DNA from: Tepidibacter formicigenes DSM 15518
GTDB lineage: Bacteria > Bacillota > Clostridia > Peptostreptococcales > Peptostreptococcaceae
Length of the DNA: 64,000 nt
Direction of reading: 5' to 3'
Assembly (NCBI RefSeq): GCF_900142235.1
Contig: NZ_FRAE01000008.1
Span: 17,835-81,834 of the forward strand
Part shown: one piece after another, positions 1-8,646 of the stretch
Numbering within the stretch: position 1 is the first letter of the stretch
How the letters are laid out: every line of letters starts with the position of its first letter
Position numbers and translations under genes: made by a program
Notes under the pieces: model-generated
Seen by the model: the letters and a program-made list of their open reading frames with translations, nothing else
Database searches by the model: none
Told to the model about the DNA's origin: nothing

Positions 1-588
1 GAAAATCAAATGACATATGGTGATGGTGATGGAAAAACAGCAGCATCTTTATCTGGAGCATTAGATATAGTTGGTCATGAAATGACTCATGGGGTTACAG
101 AATATGAGGCAGGTCTTGAGTATGAAGGACAATCAGGAGCTTTAAATGAATCTTTTTCTGATGTATTTGGAACATTAATAGAATTTGAATATCAACCAGA
201 AAAAGCCGATTATTTATGTGGAGAAGATGTATGGACACCAGATATTCAAGGAGATGCTTTGAGAGATTTACAAGACCCAGGAAGCAGTAAAGCTTATAGA
301 AAACAACCTTCTCATATGAATGATTATGTAGATACAACTGATGATCATGGGGGAGTTCATACAAACTCTGGTATACCAAATAAAGCTGCATATCTTGTAA
401 TGGATAGCATTGGACCAGAAAAAACAGGTCAGATATATTATAGAGCTTTAACAACATATTTAACAAATAAATCAAATTTTTATGATGCAAGACTTGCGTT
501 ACTTCAATCAGCAGAAGATATTTATGGAAGTAATAGTGTGGAATATAATGCAGTAGCTGATGCATTTGATAGTGTAGGAATAAAATAG
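1..588 (+). CDS. M4 (thermolysin-like) neutral metallopeptidase, C-terminal part only
   Basis: This is the C-terminal 195 residues of a secreted zinc endopeptidase; the signal peptide, propeptide and N-terminal catalytic lobe lie left of the window. The zinc motif HEMTH is at fragment residues 26-30 and the third zinc ligand is Glu50 in NESFSD. The catalytic histidine region is GGVHTNSGIPNKAAYL, as in thermolysin. The helical C-terminal lobe is complete and the frame ends at TAG 586-588, so the truncation is only a window edge. A hairpin terminator follows directly. M4 proteases of clostridia degrade extracellular protein; no neighbouring gene adds to this. Family assignment is very safe, substrate unknown. 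Confidence 0.95.
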   Translation, partial: ENQMTYGDGDGKTAASLSGALDIVGHEMTHGVTEYEAGLEYEGQSGALNESFSDVFGTLIEFEYQPEKADYLCGEDVWTPDIQGDALRDLQDPGSSKAYRKQPSHMNDYVDTTDDHGGVHTNSGIPNKAAYLVMDSIGPEKTGQIYYRALTTYLTNKSNFYDARLALLQSAEDIYGSNSVEYNAVADAFDSVGIK

Positions 589-626
589 AAAAAAGGGTCT
601 GTACTTTAAGTATAGACCCTTTTTAT
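589..626. terminator. Bidirectional rho-independent terminator between the M4 protease and the ftsH-like gene
   Basis: Arms at about 589-605 and 608-624 (AAAAGGGTCT / AGACCCTTTT core) pair almost perfectly. A-rich and T-rich flanks allow termination from both sides. The minus-strand FtsH stop codon lies inside it. Confidence 0.85.
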
Positions 627-2006
627 TATTTCTTTTAATTCATCATTAGTTAAAGTTTCTTTTTCATAAAGATGATTAGATATTAAGTGAAGTTCTTCCA
701 TATGCTCTTTTAATAAATTTATTGATTCGTTATAGCAATCCCTTATAATAGAATTTGCTTCGGATTGAATTTTATCAATTAAAAATGTTTTGTGATTTCC
801 TTCTATAGTCATACTTCCAAGGCTACTCATTCCATATTCACATATCATTTGATTAGTAATTTCACTAACTTTTTTCAAATCATCTTTTGCACCTGTTGAA
901 ATATGGTCAAATATAATCTCTTCTGCTGCTTTACCAGCAAGAAGTATTTTTATCTTACCAAGCAATTCATCTTTAGTGTGAATAAATCTATCTTCATCTG
1001 GTAGTTGAAGTACATAACCTAAAGCTTGACCTCTAGGAATTATAGATATTTTTTGTATAGGGTTTATTCCTAAAATATTGCTAACAAGTGTATGACCTGC
1101 TTCATGGTAAGATACAATTTTCTTTTCTTTTTCTATCAGTTTGCTGTTTTTACTTTCAAGGCCTGCTAAAATTCTCTCTATTGCTTGATTAAAGTGATCT
1201 TGATTAATTACATTTTTACTTTCTCTTACAGCTATTATAGCAGCTTCATTTGCTATATTAGAAAGATGTGCTCCGCTAAGTCCATGTGTTTTTTTAGCTA
1301 GTTCTTCTAAATTTACCGAATCATCTAAAGGTTTATCATTGGTATGAACCTTTAATATTTCGCATCTAGTATAGTAGTTAGGGTTTCCAATGTATATATG
1401 TCTATCAAATCTTCCAGGTCTAAGTAGTGCTTCGTCTAGAAGGTCTAGTCTATTTGTAGCTCCGATGATTATTACATTTGTATCTTTATTAAAACCATCC
1501 ATTTCAACTAAAAGTTGATTTAATGTTTGATCTTTTTCATTGTTGCTTTCTAAATGTCTTTTAGCTCCTATAGCATCTATTTCGTCTATAAAAATTATAC
1601 TAGGTGCTTCTTTTCTTGCTTTTTCAAATAAAGTTCTAACTCTTTTAGCTCCAACTCCTACATATTTTTCAACAAATTCTGATCCCGTAGTATTAAAAAA
1701 TGCTGAATTTGTTTCTCCAGCTACGGAAGCAGCAAGCAGTGTTTTTCCAGTTCCTGGAGGGCCGTGGAATAGCACTCCCTTTGGAATTTTAGCTCCCATT
1801 TTTTTATATTTGTCAGGATTCTTAATAAAGTCAACCAGTTCAACTAGCTCTTCTTTTACTTCTTCAAGACCTGCAACATCTTTAAATGTGGTTTTTGGCT
1901 TTGAAAAATTAGCATCTTCGTTTCCATTATCTTTTTCCATTTTACTTTGAGCAAAAGCAAAAACTGGCATATTGATTTTTTTAAATATTTTTTTCATTAT
2001 ACCCAT
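606..2006 (-). CDS. FtsH-like AAA+ ATP-dependent zinc protease lacking membrane segments
   Basis: A 466-aa protein with the AAA+ module followed by the M41 peptidase domain of FtsH. Walker A is GPPGTGKT, Walker B is IIFIDEIDAIG, the SRH region follows, and the zinc site is HEAGH. The later GAKDDL segment supplies the usual acidic third ligand. Canonical FtsH is about 600-650 aa with two N-terminal transmembrane helices and a periplasmic domain; here only about 40 residues precede the AAA domain and none form a convincing helix of membrane length. ATG at 2006 is chosen because GAGG sits 8 nt upstream; the upstream in-frame GTG at 2015 overlaps that site. It probably degrades soluble proteins or acts with a full-length FtsH. 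Monocistronic, convergent with the M4 gene. Confidence 0.9.
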   Translation of the reverse strand: MGIMKKIFKKINMPVFAFAQSKMEKDNGNEDANFSKPKTTFKDVAGLEEVKEELVELVDFIKNPDKYKKMGAKIPKGVLFHGPPGTGKTLLAASVAGETNSAFFNTTGSEFVEKYVGVGAKRVRTLFEKARKEAPSIIFIDEIDAIGAKRHLESNNEKDQTLNQLLVEMDGFNKDTNVIIIGATNRLDLLDEALLRPGRFDRHIYIGNPNYYTRCEILKVHTNDKPLDDSVNLEELAKKTHGLSGAHLSNIANEAAIIAVRESKNVINQDHFNQAIERILAGLESKNSKLIEKEKKIVSYHEAGHTLVSNILGINPIQKISIIPRGQALGYVLQLPDEDRFIHTKDELLGKIKILLAGKAAEEIIFDHISTGAKDDLKKVSEITNQMICEYGMSSLGSMTIEGNHKTFLIDKIQSEANSIIRDCYNESINLLKEHMEELHLISNHLYEKETLTNDELKEIIKRVYT

Positions 2007-2161
2007 ATTATACACCTCAAAAATTTAGGTTGTTTTGTATTTATTTTTAGTTTCTCCTAAATGTGTAAGAATATTATTTAATAATTTTTCCAATTTTAGC
2101 AAAATAAATATTCAATAATCTATGTAATTTATTTGTTAAAAGCAAAATTTTAAAAAATATG

Positions 2162-2190
2162 TTGACATTAAAAGTTTAAAATGATAAACT
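2162..2190 (+). promoter_or_regulatory. Promoter of infC-rpmI-rplT
   Basis: TTGACA at 2162-2167, 17-nt spacer, TAAACT at 2185-2190. This places the transcript start near 2197 and gives a leader of about 150 nt before infC. Confidence 0.7.
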
Positions 2191-2199
2191 TATTGTTGT

Positions 2200-2325
2200 T
2201 AAATGAAGAAGAAGTTATCCGCTTCTCACCTTACTCCACAGGTTGTAGGGTTAATAACAGGATTTTTTTAGTCTTTGTTATGGTGTGTGTACGGATAGCT
2301 TATGCTATCCGTTTTTTTATTTTTA
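2200..2325 (+). promoter_or_regulatory. infC leader with transcription attenuator (L20-leader-like)
   Basis: The leader between the promoter and infC contains a perfect 9-bp hairpin (2291-2299 with 2304-2312, loop TTAT) followed by a run of T: an intrinsic terminator inside the 5' UTR. Upstream segments could form an alternative fold. In Firmicutes the infC-rpmI-rplT operon is autoregulated by L20 through such a leader; membership of that RNA family is inferred from position and architecture, not from an alignment. Confidence 0.7.
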
Positions 2326-2348
2326 ATATTACTTGGAGGTGTCTAACT

Positions 2349-2855
2349 ATTAAAGAACTACCAATTAATGAAGAGATACGAGATAAGGAAATAAGACTTA
2401 TTTCCCACACAGGTGAACAATTAGGTATAATGTCTGCTAGAGAGGCACAAATAATAGCAAACGATAATAATTTAGATTTAGTTAAAATTTCACCTAATGC
2501 AAAACCACCTGTATGCAAGATAATGGATTATGGAAAGTATAAGTATGAACAATCTAGAAAAGAAAAAGAGTCTAAGAAAAAGCAAAAGACTATAACTGTT
2601 AAAGAAATAAGGCTAAGACCTGCTATAGAAGAGAATGATTTAAATACAAAAGCTAAGCAAGCAGTTAAATTCTTAACTAAGGGAGATAAAGTTAAAGTTG
2701 AACTTAGATTCAGAGGAAGAGAGCTTGGACATAAAGATGCAGGTATTCAAGTTATTAATAAATTTATAGATTGTGTTAAGGAAGTTGGTACGCCAGCTAA
2801 ACCCCCAAAATTTGAAGGGAATAAATTAGTTGTAATACTAGATCCTAAAAAATAA
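2349..2855 (+). CDS. infC: Translation initiation factor IF-3
   Basis: IF-3 binds the 30S subunit, prevents premature 50S joining and proofreads initiator tRNA and start codon. The 168-aa product begins IKELPINEEIRDKEIRLIS, the typical IF-3 N-domain, followed by the basic linker and the C-domain (KEIRLRPAIEENDL, KVELRFRGREL). There is no suitable ATG: GGAGGTG at 2336-2342 is followed 6 nt later by ATT at 2349, the rare initiation codon IF-3 itself discriminates against. The frame is open upstream to an ATG at 2181, but those 56 codons run through the leader and terminator hairpin and are not IF-3-like. First gene of infC-rpmI-rplT. Confidence 0.95.
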   Translation: MKELPINEEIRDKEIRLISHTGEQLGIMSAREAQIIANDNNLDLVKISPNAKPPVCKIMDYGKYKYEQSRKEKESKKKQKTITVKEIRLRPAIEENDLNTKAKQAVKFLTKGDKVKVELRFRGRELGHKDAGIQVINKFIDCVKEVGTPAKPPKFEGNKLVVILDPKK

Positions 2856-2881
2856 TTATAATTTGAGAGGAGGAAATTAAC

Positions 2882-3079
2882 ATGCCAAAAATGAAAACTC
2901 ATAGAGGAGCTGCTAAAAGATTTAAAGCTACAGGAAAAGGTAAATTAAAGAGAGCTAAAGCATATAAAAGTCATATATTAACTAAGAAGAGTGCTAAAAC
3001 TAAAATGAATCTTAGAAAAGCAGGTATAGTAAGTGCTGGAGATCAAAAAAGAATAGCTAGATTATTACCATACGTGTAA
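2882..3079 (+). CDS. rpmI: 50S ribosomal protein L35
   Basis: A 65-aa, very basic protein starting [21 protein letters not shown], the hallmark N-terminus of bL35, and of normal family length. GAGGAGG precedes the ATG. It lies 26 bp after infC and 31 bp before rplT in the conserved IF3-L35-L20 operon, so it should share the upstream leader control. Confidence 0.98.
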   Translation: MPKMKTHRGAAKRFKATGKGKLKRAKAYKSHILTKKSAKTKMNLRKAGIVSAGDQKRIARLLPYV

Positions 3080-3110
3080 AATAAATGCTTAAACAAAGGA
3101 GGTCGTAAAG

Positions 3111-3470
3111 ATGGCAAGAGTTAAAAAGGCAATGAATGCTCGTAAAAAACATAAAAAAGTATTAAAACTTGCAAAAGGATATAGAGGAGCTAGAAGTAGA
3201 TTATTTAAACCAGCTAATCAGTTCGTGATGAAAGCTTTAAGACATGCTTATGTAGGTAGAAAGCTTAAGAAAAGAGATTTCAGAAAGCTTTGGATACAAA
3301 GAATAAATGCAGGTACAAGAGCTCATGGATTATCTTATTCAAGATTTATAAATGGATTAAAATTAGCTGGAATTAACATAAATAGAAAAATGTTATCAGA
3401 AATGGCAATAAATGATCCGGAAGGATTTAAGCAATTAGTTGAAACTGCTAAGCAAAAAATAAATGCTTAA
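3111..3470 (+). CDS. rplT: 50S ribosomal protein L20
   Basis: bL20, 119 aa, starts [19 protein letters not shown] and contains the conserved GYRGARSRL and [13 protein letters not shown] segments. It binds 23S rRNA early in 50S assembly. In related bacteria L20 is also the repressor that recognises the leader upstream of infC, which fits the attenuator seen here. RBS AAAGGAGGT precedes the ATG. Confidence 0.98.
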   Translation: MARVKKAMNARKKHKKVLKLAKGYRGARSRLFKPANQFVMKALRHAYVGRKLKKRDFRKLWIQRINAGTRAHGLSYSRFINGLKLAGININRKMLSEMAINDPEGFKQLVETAKQKINA

Positions 3471-3471
3471 T

Positions 3472-3504
3472 AAAAATTCCTTAGATTTTATCTAAGGAAT
3501 TTTT
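3472..3504. terminator. Bidirectional terminator between rplT and the thiamine operon
   Basis: A 14-bp perfect stem (3472-3485 with 3491-3504, loop TTTTA) flanked by A and T runs. It terminates rplT on the plus strand and the thiamine operon, whose stop codon it contains, on the minus strand. Confidence 0.9.
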
Positions 3505-4079
3505 TGTAATTCTTTAACTGTCTTTAGTATATTATTTGATTTCATTATATTTGACATAATAGCAGTTCCGTTTGCACCAGCTTCATATACACTTTTTATA
3601 TTATATTTGGTTATGCCTCCAATAGCAATTACAGGTATATCTATATTTTTTTTTATTTCTTCTATAAATTTTAATCCTCTTGGTTTGAGGTCTTTTTTAC
3701 AATCAGTAGAGAATATATGTCCTGCAAGTATATAATCAGCTCCAAGATTTTGAGCAGCAACTGCTTCTTTTACACTATGTACAGAAATTCCTGTTATTCC
3801 ATTAAATTTAGGTAAACTATCATTTATCAAATTGAAACCTATATGAAATCCATGGCATTGTAAATCTTTAGCTACACATAAATTGTTATTTATTATAAGA
3901 GGAATATTTTTTTTATCTGTTATAGATTTTATTTTTTTAGCCATGGAGTAAAGCTCATCATATCCTAAATCTTTTTCTCTAAGTATTACAGCATCAATTC
4001 CAGCATTTACAGATTCTTCAACAACTCTAAATATGTTACCATCAGGTATTAATTTTCTATTGGTGATAAGGTATATCAT
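3492..4079 (-). CDS. tenI: TenI-like thiazole tautomerase (ThiE/TenI family)
   Basis: A 195-aa TIM-barrel protein of the ThiE/TenI family, last gene of the thiamine operon. The segments SVHSVKEA, GHIFSTDCKKDLKPRGL and VIAIGGITKYN resemble Bacillus TenI as I remember it (GHVFETDCKK...RG), including the histidine in GHIF. The ThiE-type NDR segment is replaced by NNNLCVAKD. TenI aromatises the thiazole tautomer made by ThiG; ThiE would instead join thiazole and pyrimidine. In related genomes this position is often labelled thiE. The TenI reading is favoured but not certain. It starts 1 bp after the thiC stop, so it is translationally linked. Confidence 0.7.
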   Translation of the reverse strand: MIYLITNRKLIPDGNIFRVVEESVNAGIDAVILREKDLGYDELYSMAKKIKSITDKKNIPLIINNNLCVAKDLQCHGFHIGFNLINDSLPKFNGITGISVHSVKEAVAAQNLGADYILAGHIFSTDCKKDLKPRGLKFIEEIKKNIDIPVIAIGGITKYNIKSVYEAGANGTAIMSNIMKSNNILKTVKELQKIP

Positions 4080-4080
4080 G

Positions 4081-5394
4081 TTAATTATCCTCTCTTAATA
4101 TATTAATATCCTTACCTTCTAGTATCTTATTCATATTTCTCATAGAACACATTTTTCCGCACATCGTACAGCTGTCACTATGCTCAGGCATAGATTCATC
4201 TCTATATCTTCTAGCTTTTTCTTCATCTATGCAAAAATCAAACATTTTTTCCCAATCTAGCTCTTGTCTAGCCTTACTCATTTTATAGTCCCAATCCCTA
4301 GCACCTTTAACACCTTTAGCTATATCTGCTGCATGTGCTGCGATTTTTGATGCTATTATACCTTCTTTCATATCATCTAAAGTAGGTAGTCTTAAATGTT
4401 CAGCAGGAGTTACATAGCATAGAAAATCAGCTCCACTACTTGCTGCTATAGCACCACCTATTGCACTTGTTATATGGTCATATCCAGGAGCTATATCTGT
4501 TACAATAGGACCTAGAACATAAAATGGAGCGCCATGGCAAAGTTTTTTCTCAAGAAGCATATTAGCTTGTATTTCATTGATAGGCATATGCCCAGGACCT
4601 TCAATCATAACTTGAACATTTCGTTCCCAAGCTCTTTTTGTAAGTTCACCTAAAATAATAAGTTCTTCAATTTGAGATGCATCAGTAGAGTCATTTATAG
4701 AACCAGGACGACATGCATCACCAAGACTTAAAGTAACATCGTATTCTTCACAAATGTCTAAGAGTTTATCATAATATTCATAAAATGGATTTTCTTTATT
4801 ATTAAGCTCCATCCATGCAAACAATAAAGAACCACCTCTAGAAACTATATTAGTAAGGCGTTTATTTTTCTTAAAGGTTTCACAGGTTTTTCTAGTAAGG
4901 CCTGCATGAATAGTTACAAAATCAACTCCATCTTTTGCGTGTTTTTCAACAACATCTAAAAATTCTTCAGCTTTTATATCTTTAAGCTCTTTATCATAAA
5001 AACCAACAGCATCATACATTGGAACAGTACCTATCATAGCAGGTGATATTTCAACAACTTTTTTCCTAAATTCTTCTGTTTTACCAAATGAACTTAAATC
5101 CATTATAGCTTCAGCCTTAAGTTCAATTGCTTTTTTAACTTTTTCTATCTCAGGTTCTATATTTGGACAATCTTTTGATATTCCTAAATTTACATTTATT
5201 TTAGTTCTAAGACCTTTTCCTATACCTTCTGGATTTAATGATTTATGATTTTTATTAGCTGGAATAACAACTTTACCACTTCCAACTAAATCTCTAAGTA
5301 AATACACATCTATTTTTTCTTTCTTTGAAACTATTTCCATTTCCTTAGTTATAATTCCTTTTCTTGCAGCATCCATTTGAGTTGTATAATTCAT
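4081..5394 (-). CDS. thiC: Phosphomethylpyrimidine synthase ThiC
   Basis: ThiC is a radical SAM enzyme that rearranges aminoimidazole ribotide to HMP phosphate, the thiamine pyrimidine. The 437-aa protein is the short bacterial/archaeal form without the long N-terminal extension of the E. coli enzyme. The barrel motifs [33 protein letters not shown] and YVTPAEHL are all present. The C-terminal iron-sulfur motif is CTMCGKMC near residue 412. AGGAGA precedes the ATG. It follows thiH by 15 bp on the minus strand and is controlled by the TPP riboswitch at the operon start. Confidence 0.98.
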   Translation of the reverse strand: MNYTTQMDAARKGIITKEMEIVSKKEKIDVYLLRDLVGSGKVVIPANKNHKSLNPEGIGKGLRTKINVNLGISKDCPNIEPEIEKVKKAIELKAEAIMDLSSFGKTEEFRKKVVEISPAMIGTVPMYDAVGFYDKELKDIKAEEFLDVVEKHAKDGVDFVTIHAGLTRKTCETFKKNKRLTNIVSRGGSLLFAWMELNNKENPFYEYYDKLLDICEEYDVTLSLGDACRPGSINDSTDASQIEELIILGELTKRAWERNVQVMIEGPGHMPINEIQANMLLEKKLCHGAPFYVLGPIVTDIAPGYDHITSAIGGAIAASSGADFLCYVTPAEHLRLPTLDDMKEGIIASKIAAHAADIAKGVKGARDWDYKMSKARQELDWEKMFDFCIDEEKARRYRDESMPEHSDSCTMCGKMCSMRNMNKILEGKDINILREDN

Positions 5395-5409
5395 ACTAAA
5401 TTCTCCTTT

Positions 5410-6513
5410 CTATATATAATCCCAATCTTTAAATATAGGTTGATATCCTTTTTTAAGAAGGGATTCTTTAATTTCTAAGACACTTCGTGTATCAGATATT
5501 TCAAATTGACTAGAGCTTTTATTAGATTGTGAATGCCCTCCAACTTCAGTGCAAACTCCTGCTGACATTTTAGTTATTCCAAGCGGAATAAGATTTTCTC
5601 TAAAATATTTATTTTCTCTAGTTGAAATATTTATTCCGGCGTAAGGCATAAATAATTTAAGAGCAAGCATTACTTGCACTAGATTTTTATCACTTACTTC
5701 ATATATGTCAGTAAAGCTTCCTACATGAGGTCTAATTCTAGGAAGAGAAAAGTTAATTTCTACATCTAAATATTTATTTTGAAGATAATATCCATGAAGA
5801 CCTGTAAAAAATCCTTCACTTCTAAAATCATAAAGACCAAGTAAAGCACCAATATTTACTGATCTCATTTTAGCTCTACATCCTCGCTCAGGTGCATCCA
5901 ATCTAAATCTATAGTTTTTCTTAGGTCCAGATATATGAACTTTATCGTAAGCATTTTCATTATAGGCTTCTTGGTAGATAGTAAGAGAATCTACACCAGC
6001 ATGTATAAGTTCTTTGTATTCTTCTTCTTTAAGTGGGTAAATTTCAATGCATATAGAATCAAAATAATTTCTTAGTATATGTACACAATCCTTAATATAA
6101 GAAATTGGAGTTTTAGTTTTTGACTCTCCAGTTAAAATTAATATATGTCTAAGACCAGTTGAAGAAATTTTTTTAGCTTCAATTTCAACTTCTTCAAGAG
6201 TTAATTTTTTTCTTGTAATTTTATTTTCGACATTAAAGCTACAGTAAGAGCATTTATTAGAGCAGTAATTTGCAATGTACATAGGAGTATATAAAATTAT
6301 AGATTTACCAAAATGCTGTATAGACAACTTATTTGATTTTTGAGCCATTTCTTCTAAGTATTTTTCAGCTTTAGGAGATAGTAATGTTAAAAAATCAATC
6401 TCATTTAGTCTATTCTTACTAAGAACATTTAAAATATCATTATCAGTTACCTTTTCAAAAAAGTTACCAAAATCGAAATCTCTATATTTAATATATTCAT
6501 AATAAAAACTCAT
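5410..6513 (-). CDS. thiH: 2-iminoacetate synthase ThiH (radical SAM tyrosine lyase)
   Basis: ThiH cleaves tyrosine to dehydroglycine (2-iminoacetate) and p-cresol, supplying the glycine-derived part of the thiazole in anaerobes. The 367-aa protein has the radical SAM CxxxCxxC motif ([10 protein letters not shown], about residues 84-93), LTGES, and the C-terminal ISTREN and TEVGGH segments. Its ATG overlaps the thiG stop by 1 base and has a GGAGGGG ribosome site, so the two are coupled. Using ThiH rather than the oxygen-dependent ThiO fits an anaerobe. Confidence 0.96.
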   Translation of the reverse strand: MSFYYEYIKYRDFDFGNFFEKVTDNDILNVLSKNRLNEIDFLTLLSPKAEKYLEEMAQKSNKLSIQHFGKSIILYTPMYIANYCSNKCSYCSFNVENKITRKKLTLEEVEIEAKKISSTGLRHILILTGESKTKTPISYIKDCVHILRNYFDSICIEIYPLKEEEYKELIHAGVDSLTIYQEAYNENAYDKVHISGPKKNYRFRLDAPERGCRAKMRSVNIGALLGLYDFRSEGFFTGLHGYYLQNKYLDVEINFSLPRIRPHVGSFTDIYEVSDKNLVQVMLALKLFMPYAGINISTRENKYFRENLIPLGITKMSAGVCTEVGGHSQSNKSSSQFEISDTRSVLEIKESLLKKGYQPIFKDWDYI

Positions 6514-7289
6514 TAAATATCCCCTCCATACAGAAATCCTGTAAGAGGAGAAGAAGCACTAGCAAATTTTTTAACAGCTCTCATTTTAGCAAGATATGCC
6601 TTTCTTCCAGCTACTACAGCATGATGAAAAGCCTCTCCCATTATAATTGGATTACTTGATGATGCAATAGCAGTATTTACAAGTACTGCATCTGCTCCCA
6701 TTTCCATTGCTTTTGCGGCTTGAGAAGGTTTTCCAATGCCTGCATCTACAATTATAGGCATATTAATCTCATCTATTAAAATTTGAATCATTTCTTCAGT
6801 TCTAAGCCCTTTATTAGTTCCTATTGGAGCACCAAGAGGCATTACAGCAGCTGCTCCAGCATCAACCATTCTTTTTGCATCCATTAAATCAGGATTCATA
6901 TAAGGAAGAACAACAAAACCTTCTTTTGCTAATATATCTGTAGCTTTAATTGTTTCATAATTATCTGGAAGAAGATATTTATTATCGGAAATCACTTCTA
7001 TTTTTACCCAATTACCACAGCCAGAAGCTCTTGCAAGTCTAGCTATTCTAACAGCTTCCTCAGCATTTCTAGCTCCAGATGTATTGGGAAGTAGAGTACA
7101 ATTTTTATCTATGTAATTCAATATATTTTCTTCAGGAGAGTGTAAGTTTACTCTTCTTAGAGCTAATGTAATAACTTGACTTTTAGAAGAATTTATAACT
7201 TTAGGTAGTATATCATTTGAAGAGTATTTTCCTGTTCCAATAAAAAGTCTGCTATTTAGTTCAGTTTCACCAATTTTTAATTTATCCAT
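6513..7289 (-). CDS. thiG: Thiazole synthase ThiG
   Basis: ThiG condenses deoxyxylulose phosphate, 2-iminoacetate and ThiS thiocarboxylate into the thiazole tautomer. The 258-aa TIM barrel shows [15 protein letters not shown], the Schiff-base lysine in NWVKIEV, and the phosphate-binding loops [12 protein letters not shown] and [10 protein letters not shown]. Length is normal. AAGGAGG precedes the ATG. It lies between thiF and thiH in the thiS-F-G-H-C-tenI order. Confidence 0.97.
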   Translation of the reverse strand: MDKLKIGETELNSRLFIGTGKYSSNDILPKVINSSKSQVITLALRRVNLHSPEENILNYIDKNCTLLPNTSGARNAEEAVRIARLARASGCGNWVKIEVISDNKYLLPDNYETIKATDILAKEGFVVLPYMNPDLMDAKRMVDAGAAAVMPLGAPIGTNKGLRTEEMIQILIDEINMPIIVDAGIGKPSQAAKAMEMGADAVLVNTAIASSSNPIIMGEAFHHAVVAGRKAYLAKMRAVKKFASASSPLTGFLYGGDI

Positions 7290-7300
7290 AGTAAACCTCC

Positions 7301-8107
7301 TTAATTTTCATCTTCACCTAGGATAATCCTTAGAACCATATTAGCTTGATGATGTGCAGCTACTCCAACTCTTGGAGCCATAAGTCCACATCCAGGTTTT
7401 GCCTGTGATGTATTATCACCAACGATATAAAAATTATCTTTAATTTTTTTAGTAGTTATTGAGTTAGAAGAAAAATATCCTGCAACTCCAGAAGCAGCTA
7501 TTAGTTTCTTTTGAGGCATTCTAGAGAGAACAGTATTTGCTAAAACTGCTTTTGATTTTGGATTATCGAATGCTTCAACTATAATGTCAACATTCTTAAA
7601 TATTTCTTCTATATTATTTTCATAAATAAAAATATCTTTAGTTTCTACATCAACAAAAGGATTACAATCTCTAATAATATTCTTTAGGGCATCAGTTTTT
7701 TTCATTCCAATATGTTTTATAAAATACTGCTGTCTATTTAAATTGCTTGGCTCTACTACATCAAAATCAATAAGAAGAAGTTTGCCAATACCTATTCTAG
7801 CTAGAGATATAGCAATATTAGAACCAAGACCACCAAGACCTGCTATAGCAACACTTGCTTTTTTTACTTTGTCATGAACACCAGGAGTATGCCTTGATAC
7901 CAAAAGATGCTCTAGTTCTTTTTTAGTTGGTTGTTCTCCTTTTTTTATAAGTGTTAATGTATCGTTTTCACAAAGGGTAACATCCTCATTTATAATGAAT
8001 CCATTGTAAATAATGATATCAGCATTTTTTTTTATTAGATTTCTTATTTCATAAGCCGTAGTATAAGGCTTAACTGAATATTTTTTCTGATTTACAAATA
8101 TATTCAA
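7301..8107 (-). CDS. thiF: ThiS adenylyltransferase ThiF with an N-terminal ThiS-like domain
   Basis: ThiF adenylates the ThiS C-terminus before sulfur transfer. The E1-type nucleotide loop is GLGGLGSN (about residues 91-98), followed by [18 protein letters not shown]. Residues 1-60 look like a small ubiquitin-fold (ThiS-like) domain: beta-rich, no terminal GG, running directly into the E1 domain. The CxxC zinc pairs of E. coli ThiF are absent; only Cys in KPGCG remains near the C-terminus. TTG start with a strong AGGAGGAGG site, 2 bp after the thiS stop. Clostridial ThiF proteins commonly carry this N-terminal domain. Confidence 0.9.
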   Translation of the reverse strand: MNIFVNQKKYSVKPYTTAYEIRNLIKKNADIIIYNGFIINEDVTLCENDTLTLIKKGEQPTKKELEHLLVSRHTPGVHDKVKKASVAIAGLGGLGSNIAISLARIGIGKLLLIDFDVVEPSNLNRQQYFIKHIGMKKTDALKNIIRDCNPFVDVETKDIFIYENNIEEIFKNVDIIVEAFDNPKSKAVLANTVLSRMPQKKLIAASGVAGYFSSNSITTKKIKDNFYIVGDNTSQAKPGCGLMAPRVGVAAHHQANMVLRIILGEDEN

Positions 8108-8109
8108 AA

Positions 8110-8304
8110 TTAACCTCCTCCTACAAAATTAATTATCTCAATTCTATCTTCTTTACTAAGCTTTCTGTGGGCATATTCACTTTTAGAAATTATATTAAGG
8201 TTTACTTCAACTACTATTGTTTCAGGATTTAAGTTAAGCTTTTTAATAAGTTCTTTAATAGTTATTCCTTCATTGAAATCCATTTTTTCACCATTAATAG
8301 TCAT
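8110..8304 (-). CDS. thiS: Sulfur carrier protein ThiS
   Basis: A 64-aa ubiquitin-fold protein ending NFVGGG; the diglycine tail is the site of adenylation by ThiF and thiocarboxylation, so the sulfur for the thiazole is carried here. The N-terminus MTINGEKMDF is typical. AGGAGGT precedes the ATG. First gene of the thiamine operon, directly downstream of the riboswitch terminator. Confidence 0.95.
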   Translation of the reverse strand: MTINGEKMDFNEGITIKELIKKLNLNPETIVVEVNLNIISKSEYAHRKLSKEDRIEIINFVGGG

Positions 8305-8330
8305 ATCTATACCTCCTTTCTAGATAGACT

Positions 8331-8374
8331 CAAAAATAAAAAAGGCACAAATTCCAGAATAAGGATTTGTGCCT
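8331..8374 (-). terminator. Riboswitch-controlled terminator
   Basis: On the minus strand a 10-bp stem (AGGCACAAAT / ATTTGTGCCT at 8365-8374 and 8343-8352) is followed by a T-rich run. It lies between the TPP aptamer and thiS, where a transcription-control expression platform is expected. Confidence 0.88.
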
Positions 8375-8404
8375 GTATATTTACATACAAAAAATATGCA
8401 TATC

Positions 8405-8500
8405 TACACTTCCCTACGCTGGTATTATCCAGATCAGGTTAAAGGGTTAAAGACTTTATTGGGTCTTACTCTCAGCTGGCCTTTCCAGCACCCCTAGCGA
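8405..8500 (-). promoter_or_regulatory. TPP riboswitch (THI element)
   Basis: Read on the minus strand this has the signature TPP aptamer parts: GGGGTGC..., CTGAGAG, ACCTGATCTGGATAATACC and AGCGTAGGGAA, in the right order. When TPP is bound the downstream terminator should form and thiSFGHC-tenI be turned off. Confidence 0.97.
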
Positions 8501-8522
8501 AATTGTATTCACTTTTAGGTTT

Positions 8523-8551
8523 ATAATAACACATGAATAAATTTTATTCAA
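8523..8551 (-). promoter_or_regulatory. Promoter of the thiamine operon
   Basis: On the minus strand: TTGAAT (8546-8551), 17-nt spacer, TATTAT (8523-8528), preceding the TPP aptamer by about 22 nt. Confidence 0.65.
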
Positions 8552-8646
8552 TCATATTATTTTAAAAATTACCTAATAAAACAAAAAAGTATATTTTTAT
8601 TTATAATGGAAATAATATACAAAAATTGGGTTGTAGGAGGTATTTT

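Noticed and set aside
95..565. Long antisense frame opposite the M4 protease
   Set aside because: Rich in Leu, His and Tyr as expected for the reverse complement of a protease gene in AT-rich DNA; no ribosome site or family. Other antisense frames opposite ftsH, cooS, acsB, mutS2 and beta-amylase were rejected for the same reason.
2181..2348. In-frame extension of IF-3 from ATG 2181
   Set aside because: It runs through the promoter, the leader and the terminator hairpin and has no ribosome site; the ATT at 2349 has a strong one and gives the normal IF-3 N-terminus.
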